A stretch of DNA of 13,751 nucleotides from Gammaproteobacteria bacterium. GTDB taxonomy: Bacteria; Pseudomonadota; Gammaproteobacteria; Arenicellales; Spongiicolonaceae. The notes beneath the pieces are model-generated. The model saw only the letters and a program-made list of their open reading frames with translations. It was not told where the DNA came from and did not search any database. The DNA lies in NCBI GenBank assembly GCA_007570945.1, contig RKSH01000065.1, positions 1 through 13,751 on the forward strand, written 5' to 3'. Below, one piece after another: positions 7,864 to 13,743 of this stretch. The position numbers were made by a program, and so were the translations under genes. How positions within the stretch are numbered: position 1 is the stretch's first letter; each line of letters starts with the position of its first letter.

Positions 7864-8809
7864 GGGCGCCTCCGGCGCTGCGCTCGGCGACCCGCAACAC
7901 GGCGCTGCGCGCGCGGGGGTTGGCGCGCACTTCTGCGGCCTGCGGTTTTTGCGCGCGGCCGACGGTCTTCAGCAGCGGCCGCAACTGCGCCGCCGGCACC
8001 GGCAGGTCGGGCGGGAACGGGTCGCCCTTGCGCGCATCCTGCATGAAACGTTTAACCATGCGGTCCTCCAGCGAATGAAAACTCAGCACCGCCAGCCGGC
8101 CGCCGGCGGCCAAAAGTTGCACCGCCTGCGGCAGCGCGGCGCGCAACTCCTCCAGTTCACGGTTGATGTGCATGCGGATGGCGCGGAAAGTGCGGGTGGC
8201 CGGGTGCTTGCCGGGCTCGCGCCCCGGCACCGCCGCCGCCACCAGCGCGGCCAGTTCGCCGGTGGTGCGCACCGGCCGCCGGGCGCGGCGCTCGCACAAA
8301 AGGCGCGCGATGCGGCGGGCGTATCGTTCCTCGCCGAGGCGGCGCAGCACGCGGTGCAACTCCTCCTCGCCCGCCGCCGCCAGCCACTCGGCGGCGCCAA
8401 CCGCGTCGGCCGGATCCATGCGCATGTCCAGCGGGCCGTCGCGCAAAAAACTGAAACCGCGGCCGGCATCGTCCAGTTGCGGCGACGACACGCCGAGGTC
8501 AAACACGATGCCGGCGGCGGCGCGCCCGCACAGCAACGGCGCCGCGCGGGCGGCAAGTTCGGAAAACCTCGCGCAAACCATGTGCAGCCGCGCATCACGC
8601 CCTGACATGTCCCGCCCCCGGTCCACCGCCTGCGGGTCGCGATCCATGGCGACCAACATGCCGCCGGCGCCAAGCCGCGACAGAATGGCGCGGGCGTGGC
8701 CGCCGCCGCCGAAAGTGGCGTCCACATATGCGCCGGACTCTTGCACATTCAACGCTTGCAACACTTCGTTCACCATCACCGGCTTGTGCGCCACCGCCGC
8801 CGCCCTCAC
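7856..8809 (-). CDS. rsmH: 16S rRNA (cytosine-1402-N4)-methyltransferase RsmH (MraW)
   Basis: RsmH methylates N4 of C1402 in the 16S rRNA P-site region using S-adenosylmethionine. The 317-aa product is the usual length. It shows HKPVMVNEVL at 8-17, the cofactor-binding DATFGGGGHA (30-39), an acidic MDRDP turn (55-59), FDLGVSSPQLD (103-113), GPLDMRMD (125-132), LSFHSLEDRMVKRF (242-255) and the C-terminal ANPRARSAVLR (296-306). The GTG start overlaps the mraZ stop as GTGA. Further GTG and ATG codons lie within the first 13 residues, so the start is a little uncertain. The stop codon is TAG, unlike the TGA of most neighbours, and lies inside the ftsL start region. Confidence 0.97.
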   Translation of the reverse strand: MRAAAVAHKPVMVNEVLQALNVQESGAYVDATFGGGGHARAILSRLGAGGMLVAMDRDPQAVDRGRDMSGRDARLHMVCARFSELAARAAPLLCGRAAAGIVFDLGVSSPQLDDAGRGFSFLRDGPLDMRMDPADAVGAAEWLAAAGEEELHRVLRRLGEERYARRIARLLCERRARRPVRTTGELAALVAAAVPGREPGKHPATRTFRAIRMHINRELEELRAALPQAVQLLAAGGRLAVLSFHSLEDRMVKRFMQDARKGDPFPPDLPVPAAQLRPLLKTVGRAQKPQAAEVRANPRARSAVLRVAERSAGGAHA

Positions 8810-9258
8810 AGGGAAAGGTCTTGCAGTTCCTGGGGCAGGCCGGCAAAATCAGGCTCCTCGCGGAGCGATTCCTGCAGGAGCTCATCCCATTGCGCCTGGT
8901 CCCAGATTTCAAATTTGTTCCCCCGCCCGAGCATGCGCAGGTTTTTGCCGAGTCCGGCGTGCTTGCGCAGCGGCGGCGTCAGCAACACTCGCCCGCTACG
9001 GTCCATGTCGCAGTCGGTGGCATGGCCGAAAATCAGCCGCTTCAGCCGCTCGGCTTTCGGGTGGTTGCTGAGATTGTTCAGTTTGGCCGCCATTTCGTCC
9101 CACTGCGGCAACGGCAACATCCACAGGCAGCGCGCGTCCGGGGCAATGGTGACGACAAGCCGCCCCCCGCACTCCTCCTGCAGGGCCCGCCGATAGCGGG
9201 TCGGCACCGCCAGACGCCCCTTGGCGTCCAAACTTAAATCGCTGACCCCCCGATACAT
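8806..9258 (-). CDS. mraZ: Transcriptional regulator MraZ
   Basis: MraZ is a DNA-binding protein with a swapped-hairpin AbrB-like fold. In characterised bacteria it binds short direct repeats upstream of its own gene and controls the dcw cluster. The 150-aa product has the two expected half-repeats: LDAKGRLAVPTRYR (10-23) and DRSGRVLLTPPLR (86-98), each with the DxxGR signature. The ATG at 9258 is preceded by GGGAGG with a four-base spacer. It is the first gene of the cluster and is preceded by a terminator, a candidate promoter and three GTGGT repeats, which supports autoregulation. The stop overlaps the rsmH GTG. All conserved features I know of are present. Confidence 0.97.
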   Translation of the reverse strand: MYRGVSDLSLDAKGRLAVPTRYRRALQEECGGRLVVTIAPDARCLWMLPLPQWDEMAAKLNNLSNHPKAERLKRLIFGHATDCDMDRSGRVLLTPPLRKHAGLGKNLRMLGRGNKFEIWDQAQWDELLQESLREEPDFAGLPQELQDLSL

Positions 9259-9284
9259 GATTCCTCCCGGCGCAAATGCCGTGC

Positions 9285-9317
9285 GTGGTTATGGTCTGTT
9301 TTACCACTATTAACCAC
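9285..9317 (-). repeat. Interrupted inverted repeat in the mraZ leader and operator
   Basis: On the minus strand GTGGTTA (9317-9311) can pair with TAACCAC (9291-9285). Inside it TGGT (9306-9303) can pair with ACCA (9295-9292), leaving a 4-nt bulge and a 7-nt loop. The left arms coincide with two of the three GTGGT repeats, so the right arm also places one GTGGT in inverted orientation. It may be an extra operator half-site, or a hairpin if transcription starts upstream of it. Confidence 0.5.
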
Positions 9318-9327
9318 TTTTTACCAC
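9303..9327 (-). promoter_or_regulatory. Putative MraZ operator: three GTGGT direct repeats at 10-bp spacing
   Basis: On the minus strand GTGGT occurs at 9327-9323, 9317-9313 and 9307-9303, each copy exactly 10 bp from the next with AT-rich spacers. Known MraZ sites are short G-rich direct repeats with a 10-bp period (TGGGN with 5-nt spacers in E. coli, AAAGTGK boxes in mycoplasmas). The second copy here is preceded by AAAAA, close to the mycoplasma form. The repeats lie 45-69 bp upstream of the mraZ ATG and overlap the candidate promoter. Binding by MraZ is inferred. Confidence 0.75.
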
Positions 9328-9338
9328 AGCCATGGCAA
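9309..9338 (-). promoter_or_regulatory. Candidate sigma70-type promoter for the dcw cluster
   Basis: A -35-like TTGCCA (9338-9333, five of six consensus bases) is followed after 18 bp by a -10-like GTTAAT (9314-9309, four of six). This would place the transcription start near 9301-9303 and give a leader of about 45 nt. The GTGGT repeats lie in the spacer, over the -10 and at the expected start, as suits repression. The -10 is weak, and other AT-rich hexamers nearby could serve instead. Confidence 0.45.
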
Positions 9339-9361
9339 AAAAAATTTCCCCATCAGGGGAA
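9337..9361 (-). terminator. Intrinsic terminator of the NQR/CBS operon
   Basis: On the minus strand TTCCCC (9361-9356) and GGGGAA (9351-9346) form a 6-bp stem with a 4-nt loop, followed by one A and eight T (9344-9337). It lies 75 bp after the stop of the CBS gene. On the plus strand no T-tract follows, so it works in one direction only. The last two T of the tract double as the first two bases of the TTGCCA hexamer of the dcw promoter. Confidence 0.8.
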
Positions 9362-9436
9362 GCCGGAAAAAACCAATAAAATCAAGGAGATAAAGTCGTG
9401 TGGCGGATACAAGGGTGAGGGTTTTGCGGCCGCCGC

Positions 9437-9832
9437 TCAGGCCAGCCGCTCAATGGCCTTGAGCACGTCGCGGCGGCTGATTTGGCCCACCAGGCGGCCG
9501 TGGCTAACCACCGGGTAGCGGCGGAAGTTGTCCTCAATGAACAGCTTGGCCACGTCCACCACGTTCATGTCGGCGTCCACCGTTTCCACCTTGCGCGTCA
9601 TATACTCGTCCACCCGGCCGCCCCAGCCGCGGTGGTAGCCCACTTCCAGAGCCACGCGCAGGCAGTCTTTTTCCGACAGCATGCCGGCCAGGTGGCCGTG
9701 GCTGTCCACCACCGGCGCGCCGGAAATGCGCTTTTCCAAAAGCACCCGAATCGCCTCCATCACGCCCATCTCCGGAGTGAAAGTCACCAGCGAAGCGGTC
9801 ATGCAATCCCGAACTTTGGCCGCGGCGAGCAT
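9437..9832 (-). CDS. Stand-alone two-CBS-domain protein
   Basis: The 131-aa protein consists almost entirely of a tandem CBS pair (Bateman module) with no attached enzyme or transporter domain. CBS1 spans about residues 5-60, with SGAPVVDSHGHLAGMLSEKD. CBS2 spans about 73-131, with RRYPVVSHGRLVGQISRRD. Both end in the S-x-x-D element (S53/D56 and S119/D122) that usually contacts the ribose of a bound adenine nucleotide, so ligand binding is plausible, though the ligand is unknown. It follows nqrM by 44 bp with no convincing terminator between, and is followed by one, so it is probably the last gene of the NQR operon. The ATG has no Shine-Dalgarno; it follows a run of six C, and an in-frame stop 12 bases upstream excludes a longer form. 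The cellular role cannot be told from sequence. Confidence 0.9.
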   Translation of the reverse strand: MLAAAKVRDCMTASLVTFTPEMGVMEAIRVLLEKRISGAPVVDSHGHLAGMLSEKDCLRVALEVGYHRGWGGRVDEYMTRKVETVDADMNVVDVAKLFIEDNFRRYPVVSHGRLVGQISRRDVLKAIERLA

Positions 9833-9876
9833 GGGGGGAGTTTACATTAAAGGCGCCGCGGCATTGGGGCGGCGGG

Positions 9877-10026
9877 TCATTGGGGCTTGCCACAACGTTG
9901 GCAGGCGCCGTCGGGGCCGGCGCCGCCGCAACTGCCGCGGATGGCGCGGCGACCGCACAGGACGCCGATGGCCATGGCGGCGACGGCGGCCAGCACCACG
10001 GCGAAAGTGAACAGGAACGTCAGCAT
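9877..10026 (-). CDS. nqrM: NqrM, Na+-NQR maturation protein (short form)
   Basis: NqrM is a small membrane protein required for NQR assembly in Vibrio, probably by delivering iron to the NqrD/NqrE cysteine site. This version has only 49 aa: one hydrophobic helix (about 2-23) and a short Cys-rich tail with C24, C33, C42 and C45. The element SCGG at 32-35, after MAIG and a basic patch, is the family hallmark. It lies just after apbE, as in Vibrio-type NQR operons. The ATG at 10026 has GAGG eight bases upstream. The frame is open further upstream through apbE, but the ribosome site, the gene spacing and the hydrophobic start support this one. The protein is at the short end for the family, and the spacing of the last two cysteines looks unusual. 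Confidence 0.82.
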   Translation of the reverse strand: MLTFLFTFAVVLAAVAAMAIGVLCGRRAIRGSCGGAGPDGACQRCGKPQ

Positions 10027-10046
10027 GGCGGTTGCCTCATGAATGC

Positions 10047-11171
10047 TCAGGGGCCGAAAGGCGTGGACGCCAAGCCGGCGTCCGGGTTGTCGGGGCTTAA
10101 ATATAGCGCAAAAGCCGGGCTTGCCGATGCGCTGAAGCCGGAGCCAAAACTGTTGCGGCGGATGAAGTAGGCGGCCACGCCGTGCTCGCGGGCGAAGCGC
10201 AGGCCGGCGGCGGCGCCGAGGACGAGCAGCGCGGTGGCCAGGCCGTCGGCGGTCATGGCGTCGGCGGCGACCACCGTCACCGAGGCGGTGGCGTGCTCCA
10301 CCGGGCGGCCGTTGCGTGGGTCGATGATGTGCGACCAGCGGCGGCCGTCGCGCTCGCGGAAGTTGCGGTAGTCGCCGGAGGTGGCCACCGCGTTGTCGCC
10401 GGGGGTGAGCACGGTGTGCACCGCGCGGGCGCCGCGCCGGGGGCGTTCCACGGCGACCCGCCACGGGCGGCCGGCGGGATTGGCGCCGCGGGTGCGAATC
10501 TCGCCGCCGATGTCCACCAGAAAATCCCCCAGCCCACGGCCGGCGAGGTGGCCGGCCAGGGCGTCCACGGCGTGGCCCTTGGCGATGGCCGACAGGTCCA
10601 GGCTGAGTTCAGGGTGAAGTTTGCGCAACGCCGGCGGCGCGGTGCGGGCGCGCAGTTTGCGGTGGCCGACCCGCGCCCGTGCGGCCTCTATGGCGGCGGC
10701 GGGCGGCGGCGGCTGATTTTGCGCGGTGGAATCGGCGCCCGAGCCGAAGCCCCACAATTGCACCAGCGGGCCGACGGTGACATCAAACACGCCGCCGCTT
10801 TGCTCGGCGAGGGCAAGGGCGGCGGCCGTCACCTGCGCCAGTTGCGGCGACACCGGCCGCCAGTCGGTGGCGCGGTGGCGGTTGAAGCGGGAGATTTCGG
10901 AGTCAGCGTCATATGTGGACATCTGCGCGTTGATGCGCGCCAAGATTTGCTCCAGTTCGGCGCGCAACCGCGACTCGTCCACGGCGGCCGGGGGGTTGGC
11001 GACGGTGACGGCGTAGTACGTCCCCATGGTGGCGCCGCGCATGTGCAACGCGGAACCGCCGGGGCCGCAGGCCGGCAACAGAAGCGCGCAGGCCGGAACG
11101 GTGAACCGGACCAGCGGAATGATGAGCCGGCCGGGCCGGATGGTGAACCGGACGGGCCGGGCGGCGGCCAC
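10047..11171 (-). CDS. apbE: FAD:protein FMN transferase ApbE, probable lipoprotein
   Basis: ApbE transfers FMN from FAD onto a threonine of target proteins. In NQR operons the targets are NqrB and NqrC. The 374-aa product shows MGTYY (49-53), FDVTVGPLVQLWGFG (129-143), LDLSAIAKGHAVD (191-203), VDIGGEIRTRG (219-229), ATSGDYRNF (263-271), HIIDPRNGRP (281-290) and ADAMTADGLATA (303-314), the last including the metal-binding region. The N-terminus ends in LLPAC, a lipobox-like site with C35, so the protein may be a membrane-anchored periplasmic lipoprotein. Proline before the small residue is uncommon there. I chose the GTG at 11171, two bases after the nqrF stop; a TTG at 11177 overlapping that stop is an alternative. 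Neither has a clear Shine-Dalgarno. The signal region contains a triplicated 21-bp unit. Confidence 0.95.
   Translation of the reverse strand: MAAARPVRFTIRPGRLIIPLVRFTVPACALLLPACGPGGSALHMRGATMGTYYAVTVANPPAAVDESRLRAELEQILARINAQMSTYDADSEISRFNRHRATDWRPVSPQLAQVTAAALALAEQSGGVFDVTVGPLVQLWGFGSGADSTAQNQPPPPAAAIEAARARVGHRKLRARTAPPALRKLHPELSLDLSAIAKGHAVDALAGHLAGRGLGDFLVDIGGEIRTRGANPAGRPWRVAVERPRRGARAVHTVLTPGDNAVATSGDYRNFRERDGRRWSHIIDPRNGRPVEHATASVTVVAADAMTADGLATALLVLGAAAGLRFAREHGVAAYFIRRNSFGSGFSASASPAFALYLSPDNPDAGLASTPFGP
11095..11157. repeat. Three imperfect 21-bp tandem units in the apbE signal sequence
   Basis: Plus-strand units begin at 11095, 11116 and 11137 and share the pattern GGAxxGxTGAxCCGG. 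The 12-mer GGTGAACCGGAC occurs exactly at 11100-11111 and 11142-11153, 42 bp apart. The unit is seven codons, so the protein reads as three related heptads, VRFTI-like, GRLII-like and VRFTV-like, before the lipobox. Being in frame it does not break the gene. Confidence 0.65.
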
Positions 11172-11173
11172 CG

Positions 11174-12409
11174 TCAACCGCCGAAGTCGTCCAGCATGAT
11201 GTTCTCGCGCTCCACGCCGAGGTCCTCCAGCATGCTGATGACCGCGGAGTTCATCATGGGCGGACCGCATAAATAGTACTCGCAGTCCTCCGGGTTGGGG
11301 TGGTCTTTGAGGTGGTTGTCCAGCAGCACCTGGTGGATGAAGCCGGTGTGGCCGTCCCACTTGTCCTCGGGCAGCGGGTCGGATAGGGCGACGTGCCAGG
11401 TGAAGTTTTCGTTTTCCCGGTCCAGCATGTCGAAGTCGTCGACGTAAAACATCTCGCGCCGGCTGCGCGCGCCGTACCAGAAAGTCATCTTGCGTTTGGT
11501 GCGGATGCGGCGCAACTGGTCGAAGATGTGCGAACGCATGGGCGCCATGCCAGCGCCGCCGCCGACGAAGATCATCTCGTTGGCGGTGTCGCGGGCGAAG
11601 AACTCGCCGAACGGGCCGCAGATGGTCACCTTGTCGCCGGGCTTTAGGTTGAAGATGAACGAGGACATCAGCCCCGGCGGCGCCTCGGGGTTGTTGGGCG
11701 GCGGCGTGGCGATGCGGACGTTGAGCATGATGATGCCCTTCTCCTGCGGATAGTTGGCCATGGAATAGGCGCGGAACAGCGGGGCGGCGGCGGTGGAGAC
11801 ATAGCGCCATAAATTGAAGCGGTCCCAGTCGGCGCGGAATTCCGGCTCCACGTCAAAGCCGCTGAAGTTGACCCGGTGCGCCGGGCACTCCACCTGAATG
11901 TAGCCGCCGGCGCGGAAATCCACGCTCTCGCCGGCCGGCAACTCCAGCACCAACTCCTTGATGAAAGTGGCCACGTTGTGGTTGGAGCGCACCGTGCATT
12001 CCCAGCGGCGGACGCCGAACACTTCCTCCGGCACGCGGATTTTCATGTCCTGCTTGACGGTGATTTGGCATGACAAACGGTCGCCGGCCAGGGCCTCGCG
12101 CTTGTTGATGAAGGTTTGTTCGGTGGGCAGGATGGCGCCGCCGCCATCCAACACCTTGACCCGGCACTGGCCGCAGGTGCCGCCGCCGCCGCAGGCCGAG
12201 GACACGAACATCTGCGCCTCGGCCAGGGCGCCGAGGAGTTTCATGCCCACCGGGGCGCTGATGGTTTTCTCGCCGTTAATCTCCACCGCCACGCTGCCCG
12301 AGGCGACCAGCCGGGCGCGCGCGCCGATAATGATGAACACCAGCGCCACAACGATGGCGGTGAAAGCGGCGACGCCGAGGGCGATCTCGGTGAGGGCGGC
12401 GGACTCCAT
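11174..12409 (-). CDS. nqrF: Na+-translocating NADH:quinone reductase subunit F
   Basis: NqrF is the entry subunit of Na+-NQR: it takes a hydride from NADH onto FAD and passes electrons to a [2Fe-2S] cluster. The 411-aa product has one N-terminal membrane helix (about 10-30), a ferredoxin domain with cluster ligands C73, C79, C82 and C114, and a ferredoxin-NADP reductase-like domain. That domain has the FAD motif RAYSMANY (213-220), the nucleotide-binding GGGAGMAPMRS (283-293), the LCGPPMM loop (380-386) and the conserved C-terminal DDFGG. Length and motifs match typical NqrF (about 407 aa). The ATG at 12409 follows the nqrE stop by 15 bp with only a weak ribosome site. apbE begins two bases after the stop. 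Confidence 0.98.
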   Translation of the reverse strand: MESAALTEIALGVAAFTAIVVALVFIIIGARARLVASGSVAVEINGEKTISAPVGMKLLGALAEAQMFVSSACGGGGTCGQCRVKVLDGGGAILPTEQTFINKREALAGDRLSCQITVKQDMKIRVPEEVFGVRRWECTVRSNHNVATFIKELVLELPAGESVDFRAGGYIQVECPAHRVNFSGFDVEPEFRADWDRFNLWRYVSTAAAPLFRAYSMANYPQEKGIIMLNVRIATPPPNNPEAPPGLMSSFIFNLKPGDKVTICGPFGEFFARDTANEMIFVGGGAGMAPMRSHIFDQLRRIRTKRKMTFWYGARSRREMFYVDDFDMLDRENENFTWHVALSDPLPEDKWDGHTGFIHQVLLDNHLKDHPNPEDCEYYLCGPPMMNSAVISMLEDLGVERENIMLDDFGG

Positions 12410-12424
12410 GGACTCGGCGGCGCC

Positions 12425-13033
12425 TTACAGTTGGATGCCGGAAAAGGCCATGAAACCGAGGGACATCAGGCCGACGGTGATGAAAGTGATGCCGAGGCCC
12501 TGCAGGCCGTCGGGGACGTCGCTGTATTTCAATTTCTCGCGCACCCCGGCCAGGGTGGCGATGGCCAGCGCCCAGCCGATGCCGCTGCCGGCGCCGTAGA
12601 CCACGCTCTCGCCGAAGTTGTAGTCGCGCTCCACCATGAACAGGGTGCCGCCGAGGATGGCGCAGTTGACGGTGATGAGCGGCAGGAAGATGCCGAGGGC
12701 GTTGTAAAGCGCCGGGAAGAAACGGTCCAGGGTCATCTCCAGAATCTGCACGGTGGCGGCGATGATGCCGATGTAGCTGATTAGGCCGACGAAACTGAGG
12801 TCCACCCCGGGCAACCCGGCCCAGGACAGGGCGCCGGCCTTGAGCACGTACTGGTAAACCAGATTGTTGATGGGCACGGTGGTGGACTGCACCACGAAAA
12901 CGGCGATGCCGAGGCCGATGGCGGTTTCGATCTTTTTGGAAATGGCGAGGAACGTGCACATGCCGAGGAAAAAGGCCAGCGCCAGGTTTTCCACGAAGAT
13001 GGATTTGACCAGCAGGCTGAGGGTGGCCTCCAT
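12425..13033 (-). CDS. nqrE: Na+-translocating NADH:quinone reductase subunit E
   Basis: NqrE is a six-helix membrane subunit of Na+-NQR, related to RnfA, and with NqrD it forms the channel-like core. The 202-aa product (198 in Vibrio cholerae) has a typical start, MEATLSLLVKSIFVENLALA. It carries C26 and C124, which correspond to the cysteines that, with two from NqrD, hold an intramembrane [2Fe-2S] cluster. Other conserved stretches are FLPLITVNCAILGG (116-129) and YGAGSGIGWALAIA (146-159). The frame is open upstream to an ATG at 13102 inside nqrD. I chose the ATG at 13033, which overlaps the nqrD stop (TGATG) and has GAGGTG five bases upstream. RnfA is the alternative, but nqrF, apbE and nqrM downstream settle it as NqrE. 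Confidence 0.97.
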   Translation of the reverse strand: MEATLSLLVKSIFVENLALAFFLGMCTFLAISKKIETAIGLGIAVFVVQSTTVPINNLVYQYVLKAGALSWAGLPGVDLSFVGLISYIGIIAATVQILEMTLDRFFPALYNALGIFLPLITVNCAILGGTLFMVERDYNFGESVVYGAGSGIGWALAIATLAGVREKLKYSDVPDGLQGLGITFITVGLMSLGFMAFSGIQL

Positions 13034-13695
13034 CACAGCACCTCGGTGCGGTGCACCTGGTGGATTTGGTATTCGCGCTTCTCCACCTGCCCGGTTTTCC
13101 ACGAGCGCACCAGCCAGATGGTGAGGCCGATGATGAAGAACGCGCTCGGCGGCATCAGCAGCAGGCCGTTGGGCACATACCAGCCGCCGTCGGTGGCCAC
13201 CGGCAGAATCTCGTAGCCCATCAGTTTGCCGCTGCCGAATAATTCACGAATGACGCCGACGATGATGAGAATGAGGCTGTAGCCGAGGCCGTTGCCGAGA
13301 CCGTCGAGAAAGCTCATGACCGGCCCGTTCTTCATGGCGTAGGCCTCGGCGCGGCCCATGACGATGCAGTTGGTGATAATCAGGCCGACGAAGACCGAGA
13401 GTTTTTTGCTGGTGTCGTAGGAGTAGGCCTTGAGCACCTGGTCCACCACAATCACCAGCGAGGCGATGATGGTCATCTGAATGATGATGCGCACGTTGCT
13501 CGGCACATGGTTGCGGATCATGCTCACCGAGAGGTTGGACAGCGCGGTGACGCTGGTCAGCGCGAGGCACATAATCAGCGAGGTGGTCAGCGAGGTGGTC
13601 ACCGCCAGCGCCGAGCAGATGCCGAGAATCTGCAGGGTGATGGGGTTGTTGTTGATAATGGGGTCGAGCAGAACCCGGCGTGCTTCGGAGGACAT
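13033..13695 (-). CDS. nqrD: Na+-translocating NADH:quinone reductase subunit D
   Basis: NqrD is the six-helix membrane partner of NqrE, related to RnfE. The 220-aa product (about 210 in Vibrio) begins in the family style with a short basic tail and LLDPIINNNPITLQILGICSA-like sequence. C27 and C110 (in LIITNCIVMGRAEAYA) match the two cysteines that coordinate the intramembrane cluster with NqrE. Other conserved regions are FLDGLGNGLGYSLILI (129-144) and RELFGSGKLMGYEILP (150-165). The C-terminus has a charged extension (about 198-220) somewhat longer than usual. The ATG at 13695 lacks a visible Shine-Dalgarno, unusual here, with an AT-rich inverted repeat 28 bp upstream. The stop overlaps the nqrE start by one base. 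Confidence 0.97.
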   Translation of the reverse strand: MSSEARRVLLDPIINNNPITLQILGICSALAVTTSLTTSLIMCLALTSVTALSNLSVSMIRNHVPSNVRIIIQMTIIASLVIVVDQVLKAYSYDTSKKLSVFVGLIITNCIVMGRAEAYAMKNGPVMSFLDGLGNGLGYSLILIIVGVIRELFGSGKLMGYEILPVATDGGWYVPNGLLLMPPSAFFIIGLTIWLVRSWKTGQVEKREYQIHQVHRTEVL

Positions 13696-13722
13696 GGCGG
13701 TGGCGGCAGTGTGGTCGGCTGG

Positions 13723-13743
13723 GGAATATTACATTAATTTTCC
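13723..13743. repeat. AT-rich inverted repeat upstream of nqrD
   Basis: The plus-strand arms GGAATATTA (13723-13731) and TAATTTTCC (13735-13743) are complementary at eight of nine positions around a CAT spacer. Such an AT-rich palindrome stands out in this G+C-rich sequence. It could be a protein-binding site or an RNA hairpin between nqrC and nqrD. It has no U-tract, so it is not a normal terminator. Confidence 0.5.

Noticed and set aside
9386..9415. Plus-strand AAGGAGAT followed by a GTG, resembling a translation start
   Set aside because: The frame from that GTG stops after six codons, and no plausible gene follows on the plus strand.
9276..9518. Plus-strand 80-codon open frame across the mraZ upstream region
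   Set aside because: It runs through the operator and terminator and into the CBS gene antisense. It has no Shine-Dalgarno and no domain.
9849..9874. Possible terminator hairpin between nqrM and the CBS gene (CGCCGC pairing with GCGGCG)
   Set aside because: The stem is only 6 bp with a 9-nt loop and is followed by just three T. Pairings like this arise easily in G+C-rich DNA, so I treat nqrM and the CBS gene as probably co-transcribed.
10047..11810. A 587-codon frame joining apbE to an upstream stretch within nqrF
   Set aside because: The N-terminal part is an out-of-frame shadow of nqrF. The ApbE domain and its signal peptide begin after the nqrF stop.
12425..13102. Longer NqrE starting at the ATG at 13102
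   Set aside because: The extra residues lie inside nqrD in another frame. The ATG at 13033 has a good ribosome site and gives the family N-terminus.
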